From Candidatus Zhuqueibacterota bacterium (GTDB taxonomy: Bacteria > Zhuqueibacterota > Zhuqueibacteria > Zhuqueibacterales > Geothermadaptataceae), in assembly GCA_030950365.1 (NCBI GenBank), contig JAUZRQ010000020.1:30822-94821 (forward strand): DNA of 64,000 nucleotides. Reading direction: 5' to 3'. Below the pieces are notes generated by a model. It searched no databases and had not been told where the DNA came from. It worked only from the letters and a program-made list of their open reading frames with translations. The position numbers and the translations under genes were made by a program. Numbering within the stretch: the stretch's first letter is position 1; each line of letters begins with the position of its first letter. This document shows, piece after piece, positions 47,174 to 54,725 of this stretch.

Positions 47174-48562
47174 TCAGGCGCGAAAGCCTTCACCACGCCC
47201 GAAACCGGAATATACCGCAAAAATCATGAAAGGAAAGAGCCACAGGCCATAAAAAAAGTATAGGCTGATATCGCTCCAGGGGACGATATGCACAAACGAG
47301 TATTGTTCGGCGACCTGCCGCTGCACCGCCTCGGCCGCCACAATGGTGGCCGCGTAAGGTAAAATATAGGGAAAGGTGCAGGAAATGGTGTCCAGCAAGT
47401 TGGCGCAGCGGTAGGGATTGATGCCGTGACGCTTGCGCAGGTCGTTGGCCAGGGGCCCTGCGGTGACCATGGCCACGGTGTTCACCGATACGCACAAATT
47501 AGCCAGGGTGATGAGGCCAATGATGGCGAATTCGGTTGAGCGCGCGCTTTTGGCCACGTGCGCGTCCAGCCAGGCCATGAGCTTTTCCAGAAAACCGCCC
47601 GCTTTCATGATGCCGATGAGCGTGACCAGCAGTAGGGTCAGGATGCTGGTGGGGAGCAGGCCCACCATGCCCTTGACGGCGCTGCCCGCCACGGTTTTTT
47701 CAGCCGTGACGTGAAACACGCTTGCCAGCGGGAACACCCCGGTCAGCGGCCCGATGATCAGGGCGGCCACGATGCCAGCCGTGAGCGCGGCCAGAAAATG
47801 GCGACCGCTCACCGCAACGAGAAACACCAGCACGGCAGGAATCAGCATGGGGAGGCCGCGGGGGTCGGCGGTTTTCTGCATGAGATTGCGAGCTGCTTCG
47901 GGTGAGAGTGCTCCGGCTCCGCCACCGAATAGCAAAAAAAGAACCGAAGCGACGCCTGCCGCAATGAGCACGTACTTGAGCCGGGAACGTACCACGCCGC
48001 CGACATCGGTTTCCTGTGTGGCGGCGGAAACAATGGTGGTATCGCTGATCGGCGCGAGATTGTCGCCCAGAGCCGCGCCGCTGAAAATGGCGCCCAGCAG
48101 CGCGGCGGGATTGGCCCCCAGCACGATTCCCGCCGGATACATCACCGCGGTAAAACCGATGATAGTGCCCAGTCCCGTACCCACGGACACCGCAAACAGC
48201 GCGGCGGAAAGAAATACGGCCAGGGTGAACCCGGCGCCGGTGAGCTGCAATTTGTAACCAATCCAGACGATGGCCTCCACCAGTCCGGAACTGGCAAGAA
48301 TGCCAGAGAACGCGCCCGCCCACAGCCAGCACACAATGGCCACCGTGGCGATGCGGTTGGCCATCAGCGAAAACACGGTTTCACTAAATTCGGCCATATT
48401 TTTGGATAATGCCATGCCGGCGGAAATCCCTAGCATGGCCGCCAGGATCATGCCTTCTACGGCCGGAGCCCCGCTGACCACCAGCGCGATTGTGGCGACC
48501 AGAAACACCGCCAGTGGCACGATGCTCACCCCCGGCCCTCCGCGAAATTCCAGCGTATTCAC
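47174..48562 (-). CDS. NhaC-family Na+/H+ antiporter
   Basis: A 462-residue transporter with about 11-12 membrane helices. Family signatures include SVGTGLGTIIGFTAVMYPAG, IFSGAALGDNLAPISDTTIV (the conserved GDN...SDTT ion-binding region) and LANLCVSVNTVAMVTAGPL. The likely role is sodium export coupled to proton uptake; some relatives exchange malate or lactate. It starts two bases after the end of the small frameshifted gene's extended frame and may be co-transcribed with it. Confidence 0.85.
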   Translation of the reverse strand: MNTLEFRGGPGVSIVPLAVFLVATIALVVSGAPAVEGMILAAMLGISAGMALSKNMAEFSETVFSLMANRIATVAIVCWLWAGAFSGILASSGLVEAIVWIGYKLQLTGAGFTLAVFLSAALFAVSVGTGLGTIIGFTAVMYPAGIVLGANPAALLGAIFSGAALGDNLAPISDTTIVSAATQETDVGGVVRSRLKYVLIAAGVASVLFLLFGGGAGALSPEAARNLMQKTADPRGLPMLIPAVLVFLVAVSGRHFLAALTAGIVAALIIGPLTGVFPLASVFHVTAEKTVAGSAVKGMVGLLPTSILTLLLVTLIGIMKAGGFLEKLMAWLDAHVAKSARSTEFAIIGLITLANLCVSVNTVAMVTAGPLANDLRKRHGINPYRCANLLDTISCTFPYILPYAATIVAAEAVQRQVAEQYSFVHIVPWSDISLYFFYGLWLFPFMIFAVYSGFGRGEGFRA

Positions 48563-48563
48563 T

Positions 48564-48911
48564 TCAGGTTCCCTTCTCGTTGGCCATGGCTACTTCGATG
48601 GTTTCGTGACGGAAAGGAGCATTCGTTCCTGGACCCGCTGATCGAATGCCTCTACTATCCGCATTTCCGGTGATCATCCCTGGATAAACTGTTGGATATA
48701 GGCAGTTATCCTTAGAACCACCTTCCCGGATCCAGAATGGCACGGATCGAATGATTCGCTTCAGGCATTGAATAATCTCATCAAGAGCAAACGGCTCCAG
48801 TACTTCCTCGAAAGGATTTCCTTTTTCATCGCAAGGCTTTGCCCTTTCCCATAACCATTCACAAATCGCCTTTATGCGCAAGAACACCAGCTCTTCAAGC
48901 TTGTTGAACAT
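48564..48911 (-). pseudogene. Small conserved hypothetical protein, probable 3' frameshift
   Basis: The frame encodes 115 residues. The first 67 (FNKLEELVFLRIKAICEWLW through VPFWIREGGSK) look like a genuine small helical protein of unknown function. After that the sequence turns to low-quality residues. A +1 shift near 48713 would instead end the protein as RITAYIQQFIQG with a stop at 48674-48676, which looks like a natural end. It is three bases downstream of its partner gene. Confidence 0.5.
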
Positions 48912-48914
48912 GAG

Positions 48915-49166
48915 CTATTTGGGTGGCTGCCCCCGGATTTCCGCCACGTAGGACTTGTGCACTATATCCAGCCAGCGTTCGATATCCGGGGCGCACAAGT
49001 CAGGGTGATCTCGGCAAACCTTCAGAATCTGCACCTCAATGTTGTACATCACATCCAGGTATTGATCCTCAAATGAACTTATGACGATCCACCCTCGGAT
49101 GGGATGATGATTGAAAGGATTTTTATGCTCATGGATTGGTCCTGCATTGCGCAACCATTGAACCAT
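48915..49166 (-). CDS. Small conserved hypothetical protein
   Basis: An 83-residue protein beginning MVQWLRNAGPIHEHKNPFNH, with HPIRGWIVISSFEDQYLDV in the middle and a C-terminal helix. The composition and absence of low-complexity sequence suggest a real gene. No function is known to me. It is followed after three bases by the other small gene, so the pair is likely co-expressed. Confidence 0.6.
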   Translation of the reverse strand: MVQWLRNAGPIHEHKNPFNHHPIRGWIVISSFEDQYLDVMYNIEVQILKVCRDHPDLCAPDIERWLDIVHKSYVAEIRGQPPK

Positions 49167-49213
49167 GCGGAGGCCGTTGGCGGTCGCGGTTCATCCAACC
49201 ATGAGTCTCACTA

Positions 49214-51910
49214 CTATTCTCGCACGACTCGGAATCCCACATACGCGCGCCGCGGCGGCTTGTACGGATAACGCTGGTCCGCCGGCGATATCGCCGACAG
49301 CCCCATTACCTTGCCTTTGCCATTTTTCGTGGTGCACCATTCGGCCACGTTTCCGCCTAAGTCGTAAATGCCGCTGTCGCCCGCGGGAGGAAAGCTGCCC
49401 ACTTCTTTTAACAGCAGGCCGCCTTTTTCCGCCTCGGCAATCTTGCTTTGCAAGGCCATAACTTCATCGGGATTGGGGCTATACCCAACCCAGTAATCCA
49501 GATTGTTTTCCTGTTTTAAATTGCCGTTGGCCAATTTGAGAAGACTTTTCATCTCGTCTTCGGTAGGCAGCCGGTATCGTCGACCGGTTTTTTGGCTCAG
49601 CCATTCGCAATACGCTCTGGCCTGTTTGAAGGAAATGTTGTTCGCAGGCCAATTTTCCTCGCCGGGCTGCACGCGGTAGGATTTTTGAAATTCCCGGAAC
49701 TGCGCCCTCGTCACCTCAAAGCGCCCAACCTCGATGTTTTCGTGTTTAACGGTTTCCGGTGCCAGCACGCCTTTTATTTTTTGGCCAAATACGCCTTTTT
49801 GCCGCGCTACTTTCATACGCTCAAGACGATACGCCAGCGGCGAGCTTTTCTTGAACGCTTCGTTGGGCTTTTCAAAGGTTTTGAACAGATATTTGTCGAA
49901 CCAGGCCAGTTCTTCCTCCATTTTGCGGCGCTGATGCGACAATTTGCGCAAACCGTGCGGCTCACCCGGGAAAAGCAAAAAACGCACCGGCGCTTTGCCG
50001 ATTTGTTGCAAGGCGCGGTAGTGTTCCCAGCCCTGTTCGGTTGGAACGTTCACGTCCTCGGTACCGAAAAAGATAATGGTCGGTGTGGTCACCCGCGGCA
50101 TTTTAAACAATGGCGACTTTTCTAAATAGACATTGGGGATTTCCCAAGGGGGACCACCAAAATAATTGTTGTCGAAAGCTGCGCCAAAAGCGCAGTTGCC
50201 ATAATCGCTGAACCAGTTGACATCGCCGGCGCCGGCGCCCAGCACTTTGAAGCGATCACTTTCGATGCAGGCCTGGATGGAAAGGATGGAGCCGTTGCTC
50301 CAGCCCATGATGCCCAGCCGATCGGGATCGGCGTAGCCTTTTTCGATGACGTAATCGATTCCTGAGAGAATGTCGGGGACCTCGTATTCGTAGTAATGCC
50401 CTTTAATCGATTCCATCCACTCCAGGCCGTAATTGCCGCTGCCGTGATAGTTGACCCGCAGCACAAACGCGCCCCGGCTGGCCATGATGTTGGGATAGCG
50501 AGCCCAGCTTTCGAAAAAACTATCGCGGTCTACACCGGTTGGTCCCCCGTGAATCATTGTTACCAGTGGATATTTTTTTCCGGGCTCGTAATTGTGGGGG
50601 AAATATAGTAAACCTTCTACTTCATCCCCCAGCGCGCCTTTCCAGCGGATGATCTCGGTTTTGGCAATATTTTTCTTCTCCATCCATGTGTTGAGTTTGA
50701 TAAACTCGTGCGCGTCGGCGATGCGCGTCTCCTCGATCCGTCCGCGGTAAATTTTGGGCGGCGTGGAAGCGGTCGAGTAAATGTACACCAGGCTGGTGCC
50801 GTCCGGTCCCACGGTTTGTACGCTCAAATTGCGCATGGTTTCGTGGTCCAACCAGCGGCGGCGCCAGGAACGGCCCTCTTTCTGATAAAAGGCCAGCCGG
50901 TTCCAGACGCCGTCGGCCAGGGTGACCAGCACGCCGGAGCGCGTGGCGAAAAACGGCCCGCCGATGGCGCGCTCCCAATCGAGCGGCACTTTGTACAGCG
51001 TTTCCGTGGCCAGGTCGAAATAATACAGCAATGGCACCCCGACGTACGTGTTGGTGGTGTCCGAAGCCCAATCGCGCGCGCAGTAAAAGCCTTTGCCATC
51101 CAGGTCCCAGACATACCGGTACGGATTGACGTGCGGATCGGTGAAAATTTCCCTGCGCTCGCCGGTTTTGAGATTGTACAGGAACTGTTTTGGTGGGATT
51201 TTGAAATCGTACTGGTAATGCACGCTCTGGTTTTCATTGGTCACCACCCACTGGCCATCGGGTGAAATAGCAAATTCAACAATACGGCCGGAATTGGTGC
51301 TGACGCGCTCGACTTTTTTGTCTTTTACGGACAGCTTGAACAGCCGCACCGGATAGTAGTGCTCCTGATCTCCGACAATGATGGTGTCGTCTTTTTTCTC
51401 CTTCAGTTCCTTTTCGCGCAGGTATTCATCCTCGCGGGCGGTAAACAGGATATGATCCTTATCGAGCCATTTGAACTGCTGCACGCCTTTTTCGAGATGG
51501 GTGATCTGCTCCGGTTCGCCGCCGAACGCGTGCATGATCCAGATTTGCGTGCCCTTCTCCTTTTCGCGCGCCGAAAGGAAGGCGATGGTTTTGTTATCCG
51601 GAGACCAGGCCGGGCTGTGGTCGCTGTACTTGCCGCGGGTGAGCTGCACCGTGGTGCTGTCGGTCATCGAGCTGAGGTACAGATCGACCACCTGCCGGTT
51701 TTCTTCCTGATCCGGCCGGCGTTTTTCCCACACCACCCATTTGCCGTCGTGCGAGATGGCAAAACGGCCGGAATACTCTTGCTTCAAAACGTCATCAACC
51801 GTCCACGCCCCCGGGTCCTTGGCTTGCTGACTCATGGCTTCCTCCAGGCTGAAGACCAGAACGAAAAGCATGGCTATGGTGCAATTGGCAATATGATAAA
51901 CGGATTTCAT
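49214..51910 (-). CDS. S9 prolyl-oligopeptidase fused to a SUMF1/FGE-like domain
   Basis: An 898-residue exported protein. A hydrophobic signal (about 1-28, ending near EEAMSQ) precedes a beta-propeller (about 30-400), then the peptidase domain with nucleophile serine in GIMGWSNGSILS, aspartate in FFGTEDVNVP and histidine in FPGEPHGLRK. From about 680 to the end is a formylglycine-generating-enzyme-type fold: VGRFEVTRAQFREF, YRLPTEDEM, GGNVAEWC and YVGFRVVRE. The copper-binding cysteine region (GGSW...CR) is not present, so it is probably not an active FGE. ATG 51910 has AGGAG upstream. Confidence 0.88.
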   Translation of the reverse strand: MKSVYHIANCTIAMLFVLVFSLEEAMSQQAKDPGAWTVDDVLKQEYSGRFAISHDGKWVVWEKRRPDQEENRQVVDLYLSSMTDSTTVQLTRGKYSDHSPAWSPDNKTIAFLSAREKEKGTQIWIMHAFGGEPEQITHLEKGVQQFKWLDKDHILFTAREDEYLREKELKEKKDDTIIVGDQEHYYPVRLFKLSVKDKKVERVSTNSGRIVEFAISPDGQWVVTNENQSVHYQYDFKIPPKQFLYNLKTGERREIFTDPHVNPYRYVWDLDGKGFYCARDWASDTTNTYVGVPLLYYFDLATETLYKVPLDWERAIGGPFFATRSGVLVTLADGVWNRLAFYQKEGRSWRRRWLDHETMRNLSVQTVGPDGTSLVYIYSTASTPPKIYRGRIEETRIADAHEFIKLNTWMEKKNIAKTEIIRWKGALGDEVEGLLYFPHNYEPGKKYPLVTMIHGGPTGVDRDSFFESWARYPNIMASRGAFVLRVNYHGSGNYGLEWMESIKGHYYEYEVPDILSGIDYVIEKGYADPDRLGIMGWSNGSILSIQACIESDRFKVLGAGAGDVNWFSDYGNCAFGAAFDNNYFGGPPWEIPNVYLEKSPLFKMPRVTTPTIIFFGTEDVNVPTEQGWEHYRALQQIGKAPVRFLLFPGEPHGLRKLSHQRRKMEEELAWFDKYLFKTFEKPNEAFKKSSPLAYRLERMKVARQKGVFGQKIKGVLAPETVKHENIEVGRFEVTRAQFREFQKSYRVQPGEENWPANNISFKQARAYCEWLSQKTGRRYRLPTEDEMKSLLKLANGNLKQENNLDYWVGYSPNPDEVMALQSKIAEAEKGGLLLKEVGSFPPAGDSGIYDLGGNVAEWCTTKNGKGKVMGLSAISPADQRYPYKPPRRAYVGFRVVRE

Positions 51911-52479
51911 TGTCACTCTCCTGCGTTAGAATACATACCACACTCTGGCCAATGATAACACAAAAAACAGACGATTGCAAAGCGAAAGTGACGGGGTAAT
52001 GTTGGGGGATGGGATGGTGGCAGGGGGTAAGCTTTTTGCAGACAATCCCTTAGATTCGTGAGTACGTATCTGTATCAACATAAAAAATCTCTCGCAAAGG
52101 CGCTGAACCCGCAGAGCGAAAAAAGTCACGTCACGATACGCTGTAGCCCCCTTTGTGGGCGGCGCGATTGCTAGGAAATCAGCGCGCGCCAATGGTTCTT
52201 GCGTCAGTCTCGAGGTCAGGAGGTTTTTGCGCCTCCGCAAGCTGGTGCCAGCTCGCAATGACGGAGTGTGGCCGGAATCGTGCAGATGTTCGTGTTCCAC
52301 CCGCGTGAATCCTTGGCTTTCATAGCCCGGATTCAACACCGTTTGCAACGGTGTTTTGTTTCTGTGGAAGAACCGGCACAAAATGCCGACGGGGTCTCTG
52401 ACCCCGTCGGTTTGTTTTCTAAATCGTCCGTCGATAAAAAAACAGATTTTACTTCGATCCTCGCACCAAAGACCCAACC
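51911..52479 (+). other. Intergenic region with the inverted composite repeat
   Basis: No supportable gene. The bulk is copy C of the composite repeat (52088-52410). The remaining flanks show nothing recognisable. Confidence 0.5.
52088..52410 (-). repeat. Composite structured repeat, copy C (inverted)
   Basis: Read on the minus strand it follows copy B from end to end. It retains the best hairpins: CCGACGGGGTC / GACCCCGTCGG with a TCT loop (about 52386-52410) and AACACCGT / ACGGTGTT with a TTGCA loop (about 52335-52355). Next come ATGAAAGCCAAGGATTCACG, GGTGGAACACGA, GATTCCGGCCAC, CTCCGTCATTGCGAGC, GCCGCCCACAAAGG and GGGGGCTACAGC. Confidence 0.8.
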
Positions 52480-53028
52480 TCAATCACCGACCTCCACGAT
52501 CATTTCAATTTCCACCGCGATATTGCCGGGCAGCGAAGCCATGCCCACTGCCGCGCGAGCGTGTTTGCCGCGGTCGCCGAAAACTTCCACCAGCAAATCG
52601 GAGCAGCCGTTGATGACCTTCGGATGATCGGTGAAATCTTCGGTGGCGTTGACCATCCCGAACACCCGCACGATGCGTTTCACTTTGTTGAGCGTGCCCA
52701 GTTCGGCTTTTAGCGAAGAAAGCAGACTGATGGCGGTGATGCGCGCGGCTTCGTTGCCTTGCTCCAGGGTCAGGTCCCGCCCGACTTTACCACGGATGTA
52801 GCTGCCATCCGCCTTGCGCGGACCGTGACCGGCCACGAACACCAGATGACCACTGCGCACCGTGCGCACGTAATTGGCGATCGGCGGTTCCGGTTCGTAG
52901 AGTTCAATGCCCAGCTCCTTGAGCCGCTGATCAAAATCCATCTGCGTTTGGGCCGAGTTGCCGGATTGCCCGCAGCCGAGAGCCGCGATGAGAATCCATC
53001 CCAATACCGCGATTAGCAATTGGCGCAT
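52480..53028 (-). CDS. RidA-family lipoprotein
   Basis: A 182-residue protein. The first 18 residues are a lipoprotein signal with lipobox LIAALGC (Cys about 19), then a RidA/YjgF fold of about 150 residues (YVRTVRSGHLVFVAGHGPRK, ITAISLLSSLKAELGTLNKV, VFGMVNATEDFTDHPKVING, HARAAVGMASLPGNIAVEIE). RidA proteins normally act in the cytoplasm on reactive enamines, so an exported form is unusual. The conserved catalytic arginine is replaced in context by RAAVGMASLP, which keeps Arg. ATG 53028 has CAGGAGA upstream. Confidence 0.85.
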   Translation of the reverse strand: MRQLLIAVLGWILIAALGCGQSGNSAQTQMDFDQRLKELGIELYEPEPPIANYVRTVRSGHLVFVAGHGPRKADGSYIRGKVGRDLTLEQGNEAARITAISLLSSLKAELGTLNKVKRIVRVFGMVNATEDFTDHPKVINGCSDLLVEVFGDRGKHARAAVGMASLPGNIAVEIEMIVEVGD

Positions 53029-53312
53029 AAAGAGTCTCCTGTTGTTCGTTAATCTAAGAACCATTTGACTGGAATTTGAGCAATCGGTTCAGAAAATCAA
53101 AATAATTTAGGACGATAGGCGATGAACATATAGCCATATGAATGCTACATAAAAACGAAAGATTCATCGTATCGAAGAGGCGCAGAAATGCATTGGCGAG
53201 GATTAGAACCAGCCTCTGCTCTGGATTTTTTGATATTTTACTTGATTCAGTGATGATTTTTTTATCATATTTAAAAGAAAAGCTCATCCCAATCCAGAAG
53301 GGAGGGCTATAC

Positions 53313-54725
53313 ATGCCACCCACGATTCAGTTTATTTTAAATGATAGAACCATTTCCACAGATATTCCCACCGGTTTGCTGGTCCTGGACTTCCTGCGCA
53401 AATATCTGCATCTCCACGGAACCAAAGAAGGTTGCAAAGAGGGCGATTGCGGCGCCTGCACGGTGCTGGTCGGCGAGCTGCGCGGCCGCAAGGTCGAGTA
53501 CTTGCCGGTCACGTCCTGCCTGATGCCCGTGGGCGAGCTGCACGGCAAACATCTCGTGACCATCGAAGGACTGAATCTGCCGCAGCTCAACCCGGCGCAG
53601 GAGGCCATCGTGGAGGAAGGCGCCACCCAGTGCGGTTTCTGTACGCCAGGCATCGTGGTCTCCATGACCGGCTACCTGATGCAGGCCGATGGCCCGGTCA
53701 CCGCCGACGGCATCAAAATGGCGCTGAGCGGCCACCTGTGCCGCTGCACCGGTTACCGCTCGCTCAAACAGAGCTGGATGTATTTGCAACAGCGTCCGGG
53801 GCAGCGCCGCGGCATTGAAGCTTTGGTGAAGGCCGGTATTCTGCCGGAGTATTTTCTCGAGATTCCCAAGCGATTACGGGCCATTCCGCCGCTACCGGAA
53901 AAGGCACCGTCCCCGCAGGTGGTCATCGCCGGCGGTACTGACCTGTACGTGCAGCAGGGCGAGCGGTTGCCGGACATCCCGGTGGGGGTGCTCAATCTGC
54001 GGCCGGAGCTGCGCGGTATCCAGCGAGAAAACGGCCATTTGCGCGTCGGTGCGCTGACTACTTTCGAGGAATTTGCCGCGCACGCCGAAGTCCGCCGACT
54101 GGTGCCGGACATCGACCAGTACATGGCGCTCATCGCGTCATGGCAGATCCGCAACCGCGCCACCCTCGGCGGCAATATCGTCAACGCCTCGCCCATCGCC
54201 GACATGACCATCCTGCTGCTGGCACTGAATGCGACCCTGGTTCTACAGAACGGCTCGGCGCAGCGCGAGGTGCCGCTGGCGGAGTTCTACCGGGGCTACA
54301 AAACCCTCGACAAACAGCCCGATGAGTTGGTGTACGACATTCTCATCCCCCTGCCGCCGCCGGGCACGAAGATCAACTGGGAAAAGGTCTCCAAGCGCAA
54401 GTATCTCGACATTGCCAGCGTGAACAGCGCCATTGCGGTGCGCGTGGAGGACGGCCACATAGCCGAGGCAACGCTGGCCATGGGCGGCGTGGCACCGGTG
54501 CCGCTGCTCATGCGCCGCACGGGAGCGTTCCTGATTGGCAAGCCGCTGGCCCCGGACACCGTGACCGGAGCCATTGAGGTGGCACAGCAGGAAATTTCGC
54601 CCATCAGCGATATCCGCGGCAGCGCCGACTACAAGCGGCTGCTGACCCGGCAGCTCACCATCGCGCATTTTTGCAAACTGTTCCCGGAACAAATCAAAGC
54701 GAGGGATGTTTATGAATCGCAATAA
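53313..54725 (+). CDS. Xanthine dehydrogenase-type small subunit (2Fe-2S and FAD domains)
   Basis: A 470-residue electron-transfer subunit of a molybdenum hydroxylase. Two [2Fe-2S] domains are seen: plant-ferredoxin-like Cys41, Cys46, Cys49 (GCKEGDCGACT) and Cys69; then Cys107, Cys110 (TQCGFC) and Cys143, Cys145 (HLCRCTGY). The FAD domain (about 175-450) has VVIAGGTDLY and TLGGNIVNASPIADM. Fusion of both in one chain equals the XdhA layout. ATG 53313 has GGGAGGG upstream; an upstream ATG at 53142 adds 57 unrelated residues. It overlaps the large-subunit gene by about 14 bases. Confidence 0.93.
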   Translation: MPPTIQFILNDRTISTDIPTGLLVLDFLRKYLHLHGTKEGCKEGDCGACTVLVGELRGRKVEYLPVTSCLMPVGELHGKHLVTIEGLNLPQLNPAQEAIVEEGATQCGFCTPGIVVSMTGYLMQADGPVTADGIKMALSGHLCRCTGYRSLKQSWMYLQQRPGQRRGIEALVKAGILPEYFLEIPKRLRAIPPLPEKAPSPQVVIAGGTDLYVQQGERLPDIPVGVLNLRPELRGIQRENGHLRVGALTTFEEFAAHAEVRRLVPDIDQYMALIASWQIRNRATLGGNIVNASPIADMTILLLALNATLVLQNGSAQREVPLAEFYRGYKTLDKQPDELVYDILIPLPPPGTKINWEKVSKRKYLDIASVNSAIAVRVEDGHIAEATLAMGGVAPVPLLMRRTGAFLIGKPLAPDTVTGAIEVAQQEISPISDIRGSADYKRLLTRQLTIAHFCKLFPEQIKARDVYESQ

